Shown here piece by piece: positions 19,334-27,147 of a stretch of DNA of 64,000 bases. Origin of the DNA: Actinomycetota bacterium (lineage in GTDB: Bacteria > Actinomycetota > Acidimicrobiia > Acidimicrobiales > Ilumatobacteraceae); the NCBI GenBank assembly GCA_016213625.1, contig JACQZZ010000116.1, positions 98,823-162,822 of the forward strand, written 5' to 3'. A model generated the notes under the pieces. That model was not told where the DNA came from. It saw only the letters and a program-made list of their open reading frames with translations, and did not search any database. A program made the translations under genes and the position numbers. Every line of letters starts with the position of its first letter. Within the stretch, counting starts at the first letter, position 1.

Positions 19334-20467
19334 TCACGCGCCGAGGCGCGACCTGATGCCGGCTCGCACCTGATCAGCGCCGGCCGCGACATCGGCCGCC
19401 GTGGGCGTGAACACCCAGTCGGCGGTGTTCGTGAACCCGCTGAAGCCGTACTGCCCGTCGGCCCAGTACTCGTACACGAATCGTCCGTACCGCTCGTAGC
19501 GGCCCTCGGACGCGCGGGTGAACGCGTACGCGATGCCGTCGAGCGATGTGCTGTACCGGTCCGACGAGGTGACCATCAGTACCTGGTCAGCTGCTCCTGC
19601 CGTCTCGACGGCACTGCCGGCGTACGTGTCGATCTGCCACATCGCGTCCACCTCGGCGTCGAACACGAGCAGCTCCGACTCGGGCACCGCGGAGATGGCC
19701 GGGGTGGTGGAGCACGCCGCCGTCTGCGCCGCGATGTCGGCGATGAATGCGGTGGCATCGGCTTCGGTGGGGAAGGCGTACCCCTCGATGCCGAACCACG
19801 CGGTGGACGGCAGGTCCCAGCTCGGGCCATCGACCTGTGCGGCACTGCCTCTCGCAATGGCCGACGCCGTGCCGTTGGGCCCGTTGCAGAATCCGGAGTC
19901 CGTGTCGGGCTCGTGCCCACTGGTGGTGTCGCTGTAGAGCGCCCAGTCGGCGGGTACGTCGGCCGCCGTGGGCATCGACGCGGCGAGGAGTTCGGGGTCT
20001 GTCGGCGGTGGCACGGTGATGGCGATGGTGGTGACGACCGTCGACGGCACCGTCGGCACTGCGGTGGTGGGAGCCGGACTGGTGGGCGCGGAGGCGATGG
20101 TGGCGTCTGCCGTGGGGGTCGACGCGTCGCCGAGGGTGTCGTCGTCGCCATCGCCGCGCAGCAACAGGAACGTGCCCACGCCGAGCGCTGCAGCCACGAC
20201 GATCGCGATCGCCACGACCGGCCCCTTCGATCGCTGCGAAGGTGCGGGCGGAGTGGGGATCGGGGCTATTGGCGGGGCGGCGGCCGCGAGGGTCGGTGGC
20301 GCCATGGTCGGAGCCGACCACATCGGGTGTGGGGGAGCGGTCGGTGTGTGCAGCGGGTCGATTCCCGCGATGCCGTGGTCGCTGACGTGCTCGGTCCACT
20401 GCTGGCTGTCCCACCAGCGGTATTCGTGACGGTGCAGCGGGTCGGGCTGCCACGAGGGCGTGGTCAT
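19334..20467 (-). CDS. DUF2510 domain membrane-anchored protein
   Basis: 377 residues. The N-terminal DUF2510 motif (SWQPDPLHRHEYRWWDSQQW) is followed by a Pro/Ala-rich linker, one membrane helix (PVVAIAIVVAAALGVGTFLLL, about residues 83-103), a Thr/Pro/Val-rich stalk, then an external domain of about 210 residues starting LLAASMPTAADVPADW. That domain resembles sensor- or lipoprotein-like PknH-type extracellular regions in general style, but I do not recognise it firmly. The ribosome site AAGGAGG lies 7 nt before the ATG. It is convergent with, and directly abuts, the acyl-CoA dehydrogenase gene. Confidence 0.8.
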   Translation of the reverse strand: MTTPSWQPDPLHRHEYRWWDSQQWTEHVSDHGIAGIDPLHTPTAPPHPMWSAPTMAPPTLAAAAPPIAPIPTPPAPSQRSKGPVVAIAIVVAAALGVGTFLLLRGDGDDDTLGDASTPTADATIASAPTSPAPTTAVPTVPSTVVTTIAITVPPPTDPELLAASMPTAADVPADWALYSDTTSGHEPDTDSGFCNGPNGTASAIARGSAAQVDGPSWDLPSTAWFGIEGYAFPTEADATAFIADIAAQTAACSTTPAISAVPESELLVFDAEVDAMWQIDTYAGSAVETAGAADQVLMVTSSDRYSTSLDGIAYAFTRASEGRYERYGRFVYEYWADGQYGFSGFTNTADWVFTPTAADVAAGADQVRAGIRSRLGA

Positions 20468-20547
20468 GGCGCGCCTCCTTGGAGGTTCCTGTCTCTCACC
20501 TACCGCGTTCCGGGTGCCCCGGGGAAGGGGCGTTGGTCATCGCTCGG

Positions 20548-21261
20548 TCAGCGGCCGAAGACCTCGAAGAAGTGCTCCCGCATCGCACGCCACGACCGGA
20601 GGTCGCTGGGTTCGTGGTACTGGAAGCCGGGCCGGCTGCCGTCGGCCAGCCGGTTGGTGAAGCTGTGGCCCGCGCCACTGTGCACGAGCATCTGCCAGTC
20701 GACACCGGCAGCGTTCATCTCCGCTTCGAAGTCGGCGCGCTGTGAGGGCGGGATGATCGGGTCGTCGACGCCGATGCACACCAGCACGGCCCCCGTGATG
20801 TTGGCGGCGTCGGTGGGCGTGGCATTGGCGAGGCCACTGTGGAATCCCACGATGGCGTGCACCGGCGCACCGCCCCGTCCGAGCTCGAGCGACATCGTGC
20901 CGCCGAAGCAGTAGCCCATCGCGCCGACCCGCGAGCGATCGGCCCGAGGATGGTCGAGCAACAGCTCCAACGCCACCGATGCTCGCCGGCGTGTCTCGGC
21001 CTGATCGGCCATCAACGCACCCAGGCGAGGCATCACCTGGTCCCCGTCGAGCGGCTTGCCGTCGCCCCAGTAGTCGAGTGCCAGCGCCACGTAGCCGAGC
21101 TCGTCGGCGAGACGACGAGCTCGTGACCGGGCGTGATCCGTCAGGCCCGGGCCCTCGTGACACACGAGGACGGCGGGCCGGGGGTCGCTGCCGTCGGGGA
21201 CCGCGAGGTGCCCCACGTACCGAACGTCGTCGATGAAGTACTCGATGTCCTCGCTGTGCAT
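20548..21261 (-). CDS. Dienelactone hydrolase family protein
   Basis: 237-residue alpha/beta hydrolase with the Cys-Asp-His triad of dienelactone hydrolases. The nucleophile is in GYCFGG, the Asp in GVDDPIIPP and the His in SGAGHSFTN. The oxyanion region is HEGPGLTDH. No signal peptide, so cytoplasmic. It acts on lactones or esters; the substrate is unknown. It is divergent from the small membrane-protein gene by 47 bp. Confidence 0.88.
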   Translation of the reverse strand: MHSEDIEYFIDDVRYVGHLAVPDGSDPRPAVLVCHEGPGLTDHARSRARRLADELGYVALALDYWGDGKPLDGDQVMPRLGALMADQAETRRRASVALELLLDHPRADRSRVGAMGYCFGGTMSLELGRGGAPVHAIVGFHSGLANATPTDAANITGAVLVCIGVDDPIIPPSQRADFEAEMNAAGVDWQMLVHSGAGHSFTNRLADGSRPGFQYHEPSDLRSWRAMREHFFEVFGR

Positions 21262-21308
21262 CGCCGCAAACTATCCGAGCCGCATGGAGCCCGCAGTAGC
21301 GTTGATCC

Positions 21309-21758
21309 ATGTACCGAAACCTGCTGCTCACCGTGCACCTGGCGTCCATGGCCGCATGGCTGGGATGCAACTTCACGCAACTGTTCCTCACCCCGTCGTT
21401 CGCCCGTCGCGGTGGCGACGCCGCAGTCGCCTGGTTCGAAGCGGGTGCGCGGCTCGCTCGCCGCTACTACAACGTGGCCGGCGTCGGGTTGGGTGTCACC
21501 GGTGTGTTGATGGTGCAGCACGGCGGCTTCTCGTGGTCGTCCGGCTTCATCTGGGTGGGCGTCGCTGCGCTGGTGATCGGTGCGGCGCTCGGCATCGCAC
21601 ACTTCGCTCCCGAGGGTGATCGGTTGGCGGCCGCCCAGGCCTCCGGCGATGCGGAGACGGTGCAGCGCTCGCTTCGGCGCTACACGGCCGGCGCGGTGCT
21701 CGACACGTCCATCGTGCTGTTGACCGTGCTCTCGATGGTGGCGAAGTGGCGCTCGTGA
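21309..21758 (+). CDS. Small four-helix membrane protein, unknown function
   Basis: 149 residues with about four membrane helices: LLLTVHLASMAAWLGCNFTQL, YYNVAGVGLGVTGVLMV, GFIWVGVAALVIGAALGIA and GAVLDTSIVLLTVLSMV. It resembles small CopD/DUF2269-type membrane proteins in layout, but I cannot name a function. TAGCGT at 21297-21302 lies exactly 6 nt before the ATG with no ribosome site, suggesting a leaderless transcript. Confidence 0.75.
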   Translation: MYRNLLLTVHLASMAAWLGCNFTQLFLTPSFARRGGDAAVAWFEAGARLARRYYNVAGVGLGVTGVLMVQHGGFSWSSGFIWVGVAALVIGAALGIAHFAPEGDRLAAAQASGDAETVQRSLRRYTAGAVLDTSIVLLTVLSMVAKWRS

Positions 21759-21789
21759 GCGACCTCGCTCCGGCACTTCACGGCTGGGC

Positions 21790-21823
21790 TAAGGTTTCCT
21801 GAATCAGCGATCAGTCCTGATCG
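21790..21823 (+). promoter_or_regulatory. Operator A and promoter of the potA-like gene
   Basis: A -10-like TAAGGT (21790-21795) is followed by the 16-bp dyad CTGAATCAGCGATCAG (21799-21814). This matches CTGA-N8-TCAG exactly and would overlap the transcription start. A second overlapping dyad, CGATCAG-TC-CTGATCG, spans 21808-21823. The position suggests repression. The same dyad occurs at 24067, 29172, 33076, 39806 and 50662. Confidence 0.6.
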
Positions 21824-21850
21824 ACGTTCGACTCGGTGTGGGGGCACGGC

Positions 21851-22906
21851 ATGGCAGAACAGGCATCGGGCGGTGGTCGTATCGAGCTGACCGCGCTGTC
21901 GAAGTTCTACGGCAACCTCCAGGTGCTGAACAGCATCGACCTCGTCATCGAGCCTGGCGAGTTCTTCTCGCTCCTCGGTCCGTCGGGCTGCGGCAAGACC
22001 ACCACGCTGCGCCTCATCGGTGGCTTCGAGGAGATCGAGCACGGCTCCGTCCGCATCGACGGAGCCGAGATGCGTGGCGTCGCGCCGGAGAAGCGGCCCG
22101 TGAACACGGTCTTCCAGAGCTACGCGCTGTTTCCCCACAAGTCGGTGGCCGACAACGTGGCGTTCGGCCTGCGATTCGTCGACTGCACGAAAGCCGAGGC
22201 GAAGCGTCGGGTGGGCGAGGCGCTCGAACTCGTCCGCCTCACCGGGTACGAGCAGCGCCGCCCGCACCAGCTCTCCGGTGGCCAGCAGCAGCGAGTCGCG
22301 TTGGCGCGGTCGCTGGTGCTCCGACCGAAGGTACTGCTGCTCGACGAGCCGCTCGGAGCGCTCGACGCGAAGCTCCGCCGAGTGCTGCAGCTCGAACTGC
22401 GCCAGTTGCACCGTGAGGTGGGCATCACGTTCGTCTACGTCACCCACGACCAGGAGGAGGCGCTCACCATGAGCGACCGTCTGGCCGTCATGGACGCCGG
22501 TGTCATCCGCCAGCTGGGGACACCACGAGAGGTCTACGACGCACCGTCCAGCACCTACGTCGCCGACTTCCTGGGTCTGGCCAACCTGCTGCCGGCGATG
22601 GCCACTGCCGGCCAGGTGGAGGTGCTCGGCCAGCAGATCGCCGTGGATCAGTCGCACGCGGTGGGCAGCTGCTACGTGGTGCTGCGGCCGGAACGGCTCC
22701 GCATCGTCGGCCCGACGGCGTCGGCGTTGCGGGGGCGTGTCGAGACCGTGGTGTTCGCCGGTGCGCTCACCCACGTGCACGTGGCGGTGGGGGATCAGAC
22801 CCTGCAGGCGATGGTCGCCAACGGCAGCGACGGTCCCGCGCTCGCGGAGGGCGCCGAGGTCGGCTTGGTCATCGGCCCGGACTCGTTGCGGGTGCTGCCG
22901 AACTGA
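21851..22906 (+). CDS. potA: ABC transporter ATPase, polyamine/opine/amine type (PotA-like)
   Basis: 351-residue importer ATPase. Walker [10 protein letters not shown] is at residues 43-51, the Q-loop is in [11 protein letters not shown], the signature is [15 protein letters not shown], Walker B is [12 protein letters not shown] and the H-loop is [15 protein letters not shown]-terminal TOBE-like domain follows (about residues 240-351). It stands alone, without permease or binding-protein genes beside it. The only matching membrane components in the window are the PotBCD genes at 47671-50640, which lack an ATPase and carry the same operator. The start is the ATG after a TGTGGGG ribosome site; a GTG 15 nt upstream is less likely. 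Confidence 0.88.
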   Translation: MAEQASGGGRIELTALSKFYGNLQVLNSIDLVIEPGEFFSLLGPSGCGKTTTLRLIGGFEEIEHGSVRIDGAEMRGVAPEKRPVNTVFQSYALFPHKSVADNVAFGLRFVDCTKAEAKRRVGEALELVRLTGYEQRRPHQLSGGQQQRVALARSLVLRPKVLLLDEPLGALDAKLRRVLQLELRQLHREVGITFVYVTHDQEEALTMSDRLAVMDAGVIRQLGTPREVYDAPSSTYVADFLGLANLLPAMATAGQVEVLGQQIAVDQSHAVGSCYVVLRPERLRIVGPTASALRGRVETVVFAGALTHVHVAVGDQTLQAMVANGSDGPALAEGAEVGLVIGPDSLRVLPN

Positions 22907-22936
22907 ACGGCCTGTGGCCGGTCGGTGGACGCCGTG

Positions 22937-24022
22937 TCAGGTGGCGCCCATCGTGCGGCGGTAGTGCTCCGTGAACCAGATGACGTACTCGTCCTTCGGG
23001 GTGAGCACGCCGTGGTCGAATGCCAACGACGCGACGCCGCGGTGCACCATCTCGCACACGGTGTTGTCCTGATTGCCGACGAGAACGTTGAAGTCGATGA
23101 TCGGCTGCGGGTCGAAACCGGGCGCGGCGAGGGTGTCGGCGTGGAACAGGAAGTCCATGGTCATCACGGTGCGGTTCGGGCCGTCGGGGTACAGGGTGGA
23201 GATGACCACGCTGGGGTCGGTGACATCGACGAAGCCATTCGGGAACACGGTGGCCCCGTAGTACGACGTGTGGTCGAGTTCGGTGGCGCCCGGCAGCGAA
23301 GGTGCCTCGGCGCGATACGGCGAGCTCTCCTTCGAGCGGGTCACCGCGACGCCGCCGTCGGGCCGCTCGCGGTCGGTGACCCAACCGGTGCGGTAGAGCG
23401 GCACGATGTCGACCAGCTCGGGGTGGACGCGAGTGCAGTGCAGGCACTCCTGGTAGTTCTCGATGACGATCTTCCAGTTCGCCGCGATGTCGCAACGGGT
23501 GCTGGCGACGACGACGAGCTGTTCGAGGCCGAAGCGCTCGAACCGCAGCATCTCCGCGGCGTGCTCCTGCAGCCACGCATCGAACTGCGGTGGATCCGGG
23601 TTGAGGCTCACGAACACCAGGCCGTGCCACTCGCGCAGGTGGTACTGCCACAGCGGCAGCGTGGAGCGATCGACCTCGGTGTCGTCGAGGTGCGGCGTGG
23701 CGATGAGCGCTCCGTCGAGCGCGTACGTCCACGCGTGATAGGGGCACATCAGCGACCCCTGCGAGCTGGCGTCGTGCGCCTCGCACAGACGCGCGCCGCG
23801 GTGGCGACAGACATTGGCGAAGGCGTGGAGCGCGCCGTCGAGGTCGCGGGTGAGCAGCACGCTCTCGCCCGCGAGGTCGACCACGGTGCGATTGCCGCGC
23901 TGCAAGCGCTGGCCGGCCCCGGCCAGCAGCCAGCCGGAGCGGAAGATCCGCTGGCGCTCGAGCAGCCAGACCTCGTCGCTGAGATAGTCGTGGCCGGTGA
24001 GCGTGTGGGTGTCGTTGGACAT
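22937..24022 (-). CDS. Rieske oxygenase alpha subunit (GbcA/CntA-like group)
   Basis: 361 residues. The Rieske [2Fe-2S] ligands are CRHRGARLC (Cys-x-His) and CPYHAW (Cys-x2-His). The mononuclear iron region is ENYQECLHCTRVHPEL, with the two His ligands separated by four residues. The ECLHC..VHPEL pattern is typical of the subgroup acting on quaternary amines (glycine betaine, carnitine, stachydrine), though the substrate is inferred. No reductase gene is adjacent. The ATG is preceded by GGAGG and a TACACT -10 at 24054-24059. It is divergent from the aminotransferase gene across operator B, so both are probably controlled together. Confidence 0.85.
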   Translation of the reverse strand: MSNDTHTLTGHDYLSDEVWLLERQRIFRSGWLLAGAGQRLQRGNRTVVDLAGESVLLTRDLDGALHAFANVCRHRGARLCEAHDASSQGSLMCPYHAWTYALDGALIATPHLDDTEVDRSTLPLWQYHLREWHGLVFVSLNPDPPQFDAWLQEHAAEMLRFERFGLEQLVVVASTRCDIAANWKIVIENYQECLHCTRVHPELVDIVPLYRTGWVTDRERPDGGVAVTRSKESSPYRAEAPSLPGATELDHTSYYGATVFPNGFVDVTDPSVVISTLYPDGPNRTVMTMDFLFHADTLAAPGFDPQPIIDFNVLVGNQDNTVCEMVHRGVASLAFDHGVLTPKDEYVIWFTEHYRRTMGAT

Positions 24023-24053
24023 TGCTGCCTCCGTGTGTTCCCCCGAAATCTGC

Positions 24054-24098
24054 AGTGTAGCGAAGCCTGAATGACCGATCAGACAAGTGGGCTACAGT
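24054..24098. promoter_or_regulatory. Divergent promoters around operator B
   Basis: Dyad CTGAATGACCGATCAG at 24067-24082 is an exact CTGA-N8-TCAG match. It shares CCTGAAT-N3-CGATCAG with operator A. On the minus strand TACACT (24054-24059) serves the Rieske gene; on the plus strand TACAGT (24093-24098) lies 6 nt before the aminotransferase ATG (leaderless). The operator covers both -35 regions. Confidence 0.6.
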
Positions 24099-24104
24099 TC
24101 GCGC

Positions 24105-25508
24105 ATGGAACACTCACATGGTCCCACGCTCGACGAACTGATCAACGCGGAGGAGGCCCGGTTCATCGCTCGGATGGGGGTGTCGGCCGACCTCGGCGAG
24201 CGCGGCGGTGCGGTGATGCCGGGTGGTGTCTGTTCCAGCTGGGCCAGCTCCCGTCCGCTGCCCGTGTGGGTCAGCCACGGCGACGGAGCCCTGGTGTGGG
24301 ACGCCGATGGCACCGAGTACGTCGACATGCATGGCGGCTACGGCGTCAACGTCGTCGGGCACGCGAATCCTGCCGTGGTGAGGGCCGTGCAGGATCGCGT
24401 CACGAAAGGCACCCACTTCGCGCAGCCCACCGAGGACGCCATCGCCGTTGCCGAGAACCTCGCCCTGCGATTCGGGTTGCCGAAGTGGCGGTTCGGGAAC
24501 TCCGGCACCGAGGCCACGATGGACGCGTTCCACCTGATGCGGGCCATCACCGGTCGGCCGCTCGTCATCAAGATCGAAGGCACGTACCACGGCCACCACG
24601 ACTCGGCGATGGTCTCCATCTTCCGCGGTTCCGATCAGCTCGGCCCCGAGGAAGCACCGCACCGTGTGCCCGGCCCGGGCGTGCTGCAGGCCGCCGCCGA
24701 CGCGTTGCGGATCGTGCCGTTCAACGACCTCCCTGCCCTCGAGCGCGTGCTCGACGCGCACCGTGGACAGATCGCCGGCATGATCGTCGAGCCGATGATG
24801 ATGAACGCCGGCATCATCCCGCCGGCGCCGGGCTACCTGCAGGGGGCGAAGGAGTTGCTCCACCAGCACGGCGCGTTCCTGGCGTTCGACGAGGTGAAGA
24901 CCGGAATGGTGGTGCACTGGGGCGGTGCGACGAGTCTGTTCGGCGTCACCCCCGACATCGTGTGCCTCGCCAAGGCGCTCGGTGGCGGACTGCCGTGCGG
25001 TGCCATCGGCGGCACCGAGGAGGTGATGAGCGCCATCGAGACCGGTGTGTACGACCAGATCGGCACGTTCAACGGCAATCCGCTCACCATGGCCGCAGCC
25101 AAGGCGACACTGCTCGAGGTGCTCACGCCCGACGTGTACGAGACCGCCGAGTCCATCGGCCGGTCGATGCTGCAGGGTTCCACCGAGGCGCTCACCACGG
25201 CCGGCATCCCCTCGTACGGCAACGTGTTCGGCTTCAAGGGTTCGGTGGTCTTCCACGACACGCCGGCGCGCAACTACCGCGAGTTCCTGCGCATCTCCAC
25301 CGCGATCAGCCACCTCCACTTCCTCGTGCAGCACAACGGAGGCGTGTTCCTGCCGCCGTGGGGCAAGAGCGAGTCGTGGACACTCAGCGTCTCCCACACG
25401 CCCGAGCACGGTGCCCGCTACGTGCGCAACGTGGCGCGCGTGGCCGAGTTGGCGGCCGCACTCGGCGACCGTGACTCCGAGATCTTCGCCGTCGGGAGTT
25501 ACAACTGA
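24105..25508 (+). CDS. Class III PLP-dependent aminotransferase / aminomutase-like
   Basis: 467 residues of the family that includes glutamate-1-semialdehyde aminomutase and omega-aminotransferases. The cofactor Asp is in FLAFDEVKTG and the Schiff-base Lys is in CLAKALGGG. NSGTEATMDAFHLMRAITGR binds the phosphate, and GTYHGHHDSAM is the usual aromatic/His loop. It resembles GSA-aminomutase in sequence style. No tetrapyrrole genes are nearby; its place under operator B beside oxygenase genes points to amine catabolism. The start is the leaderless ATG at 24105. It overlaps the next gene by one base (TGATG). Confidence 0.87.
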   Translation: MEHSHGPTLDELINAEEARFIARMGVSADLGERGGAVMPGGVCSSWASSRPLPVWVSHGDGALVWDADGTEYVDMHGGYGVNVVGHANPAVVRAVQDRVTKGTHFAQPTEDAIAVAENLALRFGLPKWRFGNSGTEATMDAFHLMRAITGRPLVIKIEGTYHGHHDSAMVSIFRGSDQLGPEEAPHRVPGPGVLQAAADALRIVPFNDLPALERVLDAHRGQIAGMIVEPMMMNAGIIPPAPGYLQGAKELLHQHGAFLAFDEVKTGMVVHWGGATSLFGVTPDIVCLAKALGGGLPCGAIGGTEEVMSAIETGVYDQIGTFNGNPLTMAAAKATLLEVLTPDVYETAESIGRSMLQGSTEALTTAGIPSYGNVFGFKGSVVFHDTPARNYREFLRISTAISHLHFLVQHNGGVFLPPWGKSESWTLSVSHTPEHGARYVRNVARVAELAAALGDRDSEIFAVGSYN

Positions 25509-26356
25509 TGCCGCGCCTCCAGGAAGTCGGCCGGGCCGACGGCGTGGAGGCGGTGCTCGCAGCGCTCGCGGTGGATGGCGCGGTCATCGTGCGCGACTTC
25601 CTCGACCCGGAGGTGCATCGCCGGTTCCGAGCCGACATGGAGGCGCACGCCTCGGGTCACCGCTCGGGCTCGGTGGCCGACAACGCGATGGTGCAGAAGT
25701 TCTGGGGGCAGCGCACCACGCGCTTCACCCGCCTCGCACACCGCAGTGCGGCGTTCGTCGGCATCCTCACCGACCCGTACTACCTTTCGGTGGTCGACGA
25801 AGTGCTGCTGCCGCACGCCTCGGACTACTGGATGAACACCGGTCAGATGATGATCATCGGCCCGGGCGAGGCCGCGCAGTGGATCCACCGCGACGCCGAG
25901 AACTGGCCCGCGCTGTGCCGTCCCGACGGTTTCGAGGTCACGCTCAGCTGCATGTTCGCCATCTCCGACTTCACCGCCGAAGTGGGCGCCACCAGGGTGG
26001 TGCCGGGCAGTCACCTGTGGGACGACTACCGCCGGAAGGCCGAGCCGAGCGAGATCTGCCAGGCCGTGATGCCCGCCGGGAGCGGGATGATCTACACCGG
26101 TCGGGTACTCCACAGCGGTGGCGCGAACACCACGGCCGACGAGTTCCGCTATGGCCTGCACCTGTCGTACGTGTTGGGTTGGCTGACACCCGAGGAGGCC
26201 GGCCCACTGGGTGCCGATTGGAACGACGTGCGCCATCTGTCCGAGCGCGCTCAACGCCTGCTGGGGTGGCGCTGCAGTGGCAGCGATGATCGCTACGCCG
26301 CCCGACTGTGGACCGTCGACTACGAAGACGTCCCCATCGGCCTCAGCCTCGATTGA
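25508..26356 (+). CDS. PhyH-family Fe(II)/2-oxoglutarate dioxygenase
   Basis: 282 residues with the phytanoyl-CoA-dioxygenase fold. The iron triad is His-x-Asp in WIHRDAENW and a distal His in GRVLHSGGANTT; RYGLHLSYVLGW supplies the likely 2-oxoglutarate Arg. Members hydroxylate varied small molecules. It is translationally coupled to the aminotransferase (1-bp overlap), so the two act in one pathway. It is convergent with the caiD-like gene, leaving 10 bp between stops. Confidence 0.85.
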   Translation: MPRLQEVGRADGVEAVLAALAVDGAVIVRDFLDPEVHRRFRADMEAHASGHRSGSVADNAMVQKFWGQRTTRFTRLAHRSAAFVGILTDPYYLSVVDEVLLPHASDYWMNTGQMMIIGPGEAAQWIHRDAENWPALCRPDGFEVTLSCMFAISDFTAEVGATRVVPGSHLWDDYRRKAEPSEICQAVMPAGSGMIYTGRVLHSGGANTTADEFRYGLHLSYVLGWLTPEEAGPLGADWNDVRHLSERAQRLLGWRCSGSDDRYAARLWTVDYEDVPIGLSLD

Positions 26357-26366
26357 CCCTGCGCGG

Positions 26367-27146
26367 TCAGCGGGAACGCCAGACGGGGGAGCGCTGCTCC
26401 TCGAAGGCGCGGGTGCCCTCCAGCGCGTCCTCGGAGTCGATGGCGGCTCGATAGCTCGGCAGGTCCTTGATCATGTCCATCGCCGCGATCGGATCCATCT
26501 GCGCGGTTCGGCGTTCGATGTCGAGGATGGCGGTCACGCTGAGCGGCGCCGCCCAGCAGACGTCGGCGGCCAGCTGGCGAGCGGTGGTCATCAGATCGGC
26601 CACGGGGACCACTCGGTTGACGAGGCCCCATCGGGCGGCTTCCTCCGCGCCCATCCGCCGGCCCGTGAGCAGCATCTCGCGGGCGATGGGGCCGGGCAGG
26701 AGGCGGGGAAGCCGAACGGCGCCGTTGTCAGGCAGGATGCCGAGACCGGCTTCGGGCAGGAAGAACTGGGCGTGGTCGGCGGCGACGATCAGGTCGGCGG
26801 CCATCGCGATCTCGAACCCGCCGCCCACGGCCATGCCGTTCACGGCAGCGATCACCGGGGTGCGCCGATGGGGCAGGTTGGTGAACCCGCCGAACCCGCC
26901 GGCGCCGTAGTCGCTGTCGAACGCCTCGCCCTCTGCCGCTGCACCCAGGTCCCACCCGGCGCTGAAGAAGCGCTCGCCGGCGCCGGTGAAGATGGCGACG
27001 CGGACCGTCGGGTCGTGCTCGAACTCCACGAAGGTCTCACCCAGCGCGTAGCTGGTGGCCGCATCGATGGCGTTCGCCTTCGGTCGATCGAGGGTGACGA
27101 CGGCGATGCCATCGCTCACCTCGACGTGAAATCCGGGGCTCGACAT
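26367..27146 (-). CDS. caiD: Crotonobetainyl-CoA hydratase / carnitinyl-CoA dehydratase (CaiD-like)
   Basis: 259-residue crotonase-fold enzyme that interconverts crotonobetainyl-CoA and carnitinyl-CoA. Several stretches recall E. coli CaiD as I remember it: TLDRPKANAIDA near residue 20, FFSAGWDLGAAAEGEAF, PVIAAVNGMAVGGGFE, LPEAGLGILPDNG, TGRRMGAEEAARWGLVNRVV and the ending FEEQRSPVWRSR. The oxyanion-hole and Glu positions of the crotonase family are present. The start has GGAGGA at 5 nt inside the end of the CoA-ligase gene; one base separates the two, so they form an operon driven from operator C. Confidence 0.8.
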   Translation of the reverse strand: MSSPGFHVEVSDGIAVVTLDRPKANAIDAATSYALGETFVEFEHDPTVRVAIFTGAGERFFSAGWDLGAAAEGEAFDSDYGAGGFGGFTNLPHRRTPVIAAVNGMAVGGGFEIAMAADLIVAADHAQFFLPEAGLGILPDNGAVRLPRLLPGPIAREMLLTGRRMGAEEAARWGLVNRVVPVADLMTTARQLAADVCWAAPLSVTAILDIERRTAQMDPIAAMDMIKDLPSYRAAIDSEDALEGTRAFEEQRSPVWRSR

Positions 27147-27147
27147 G

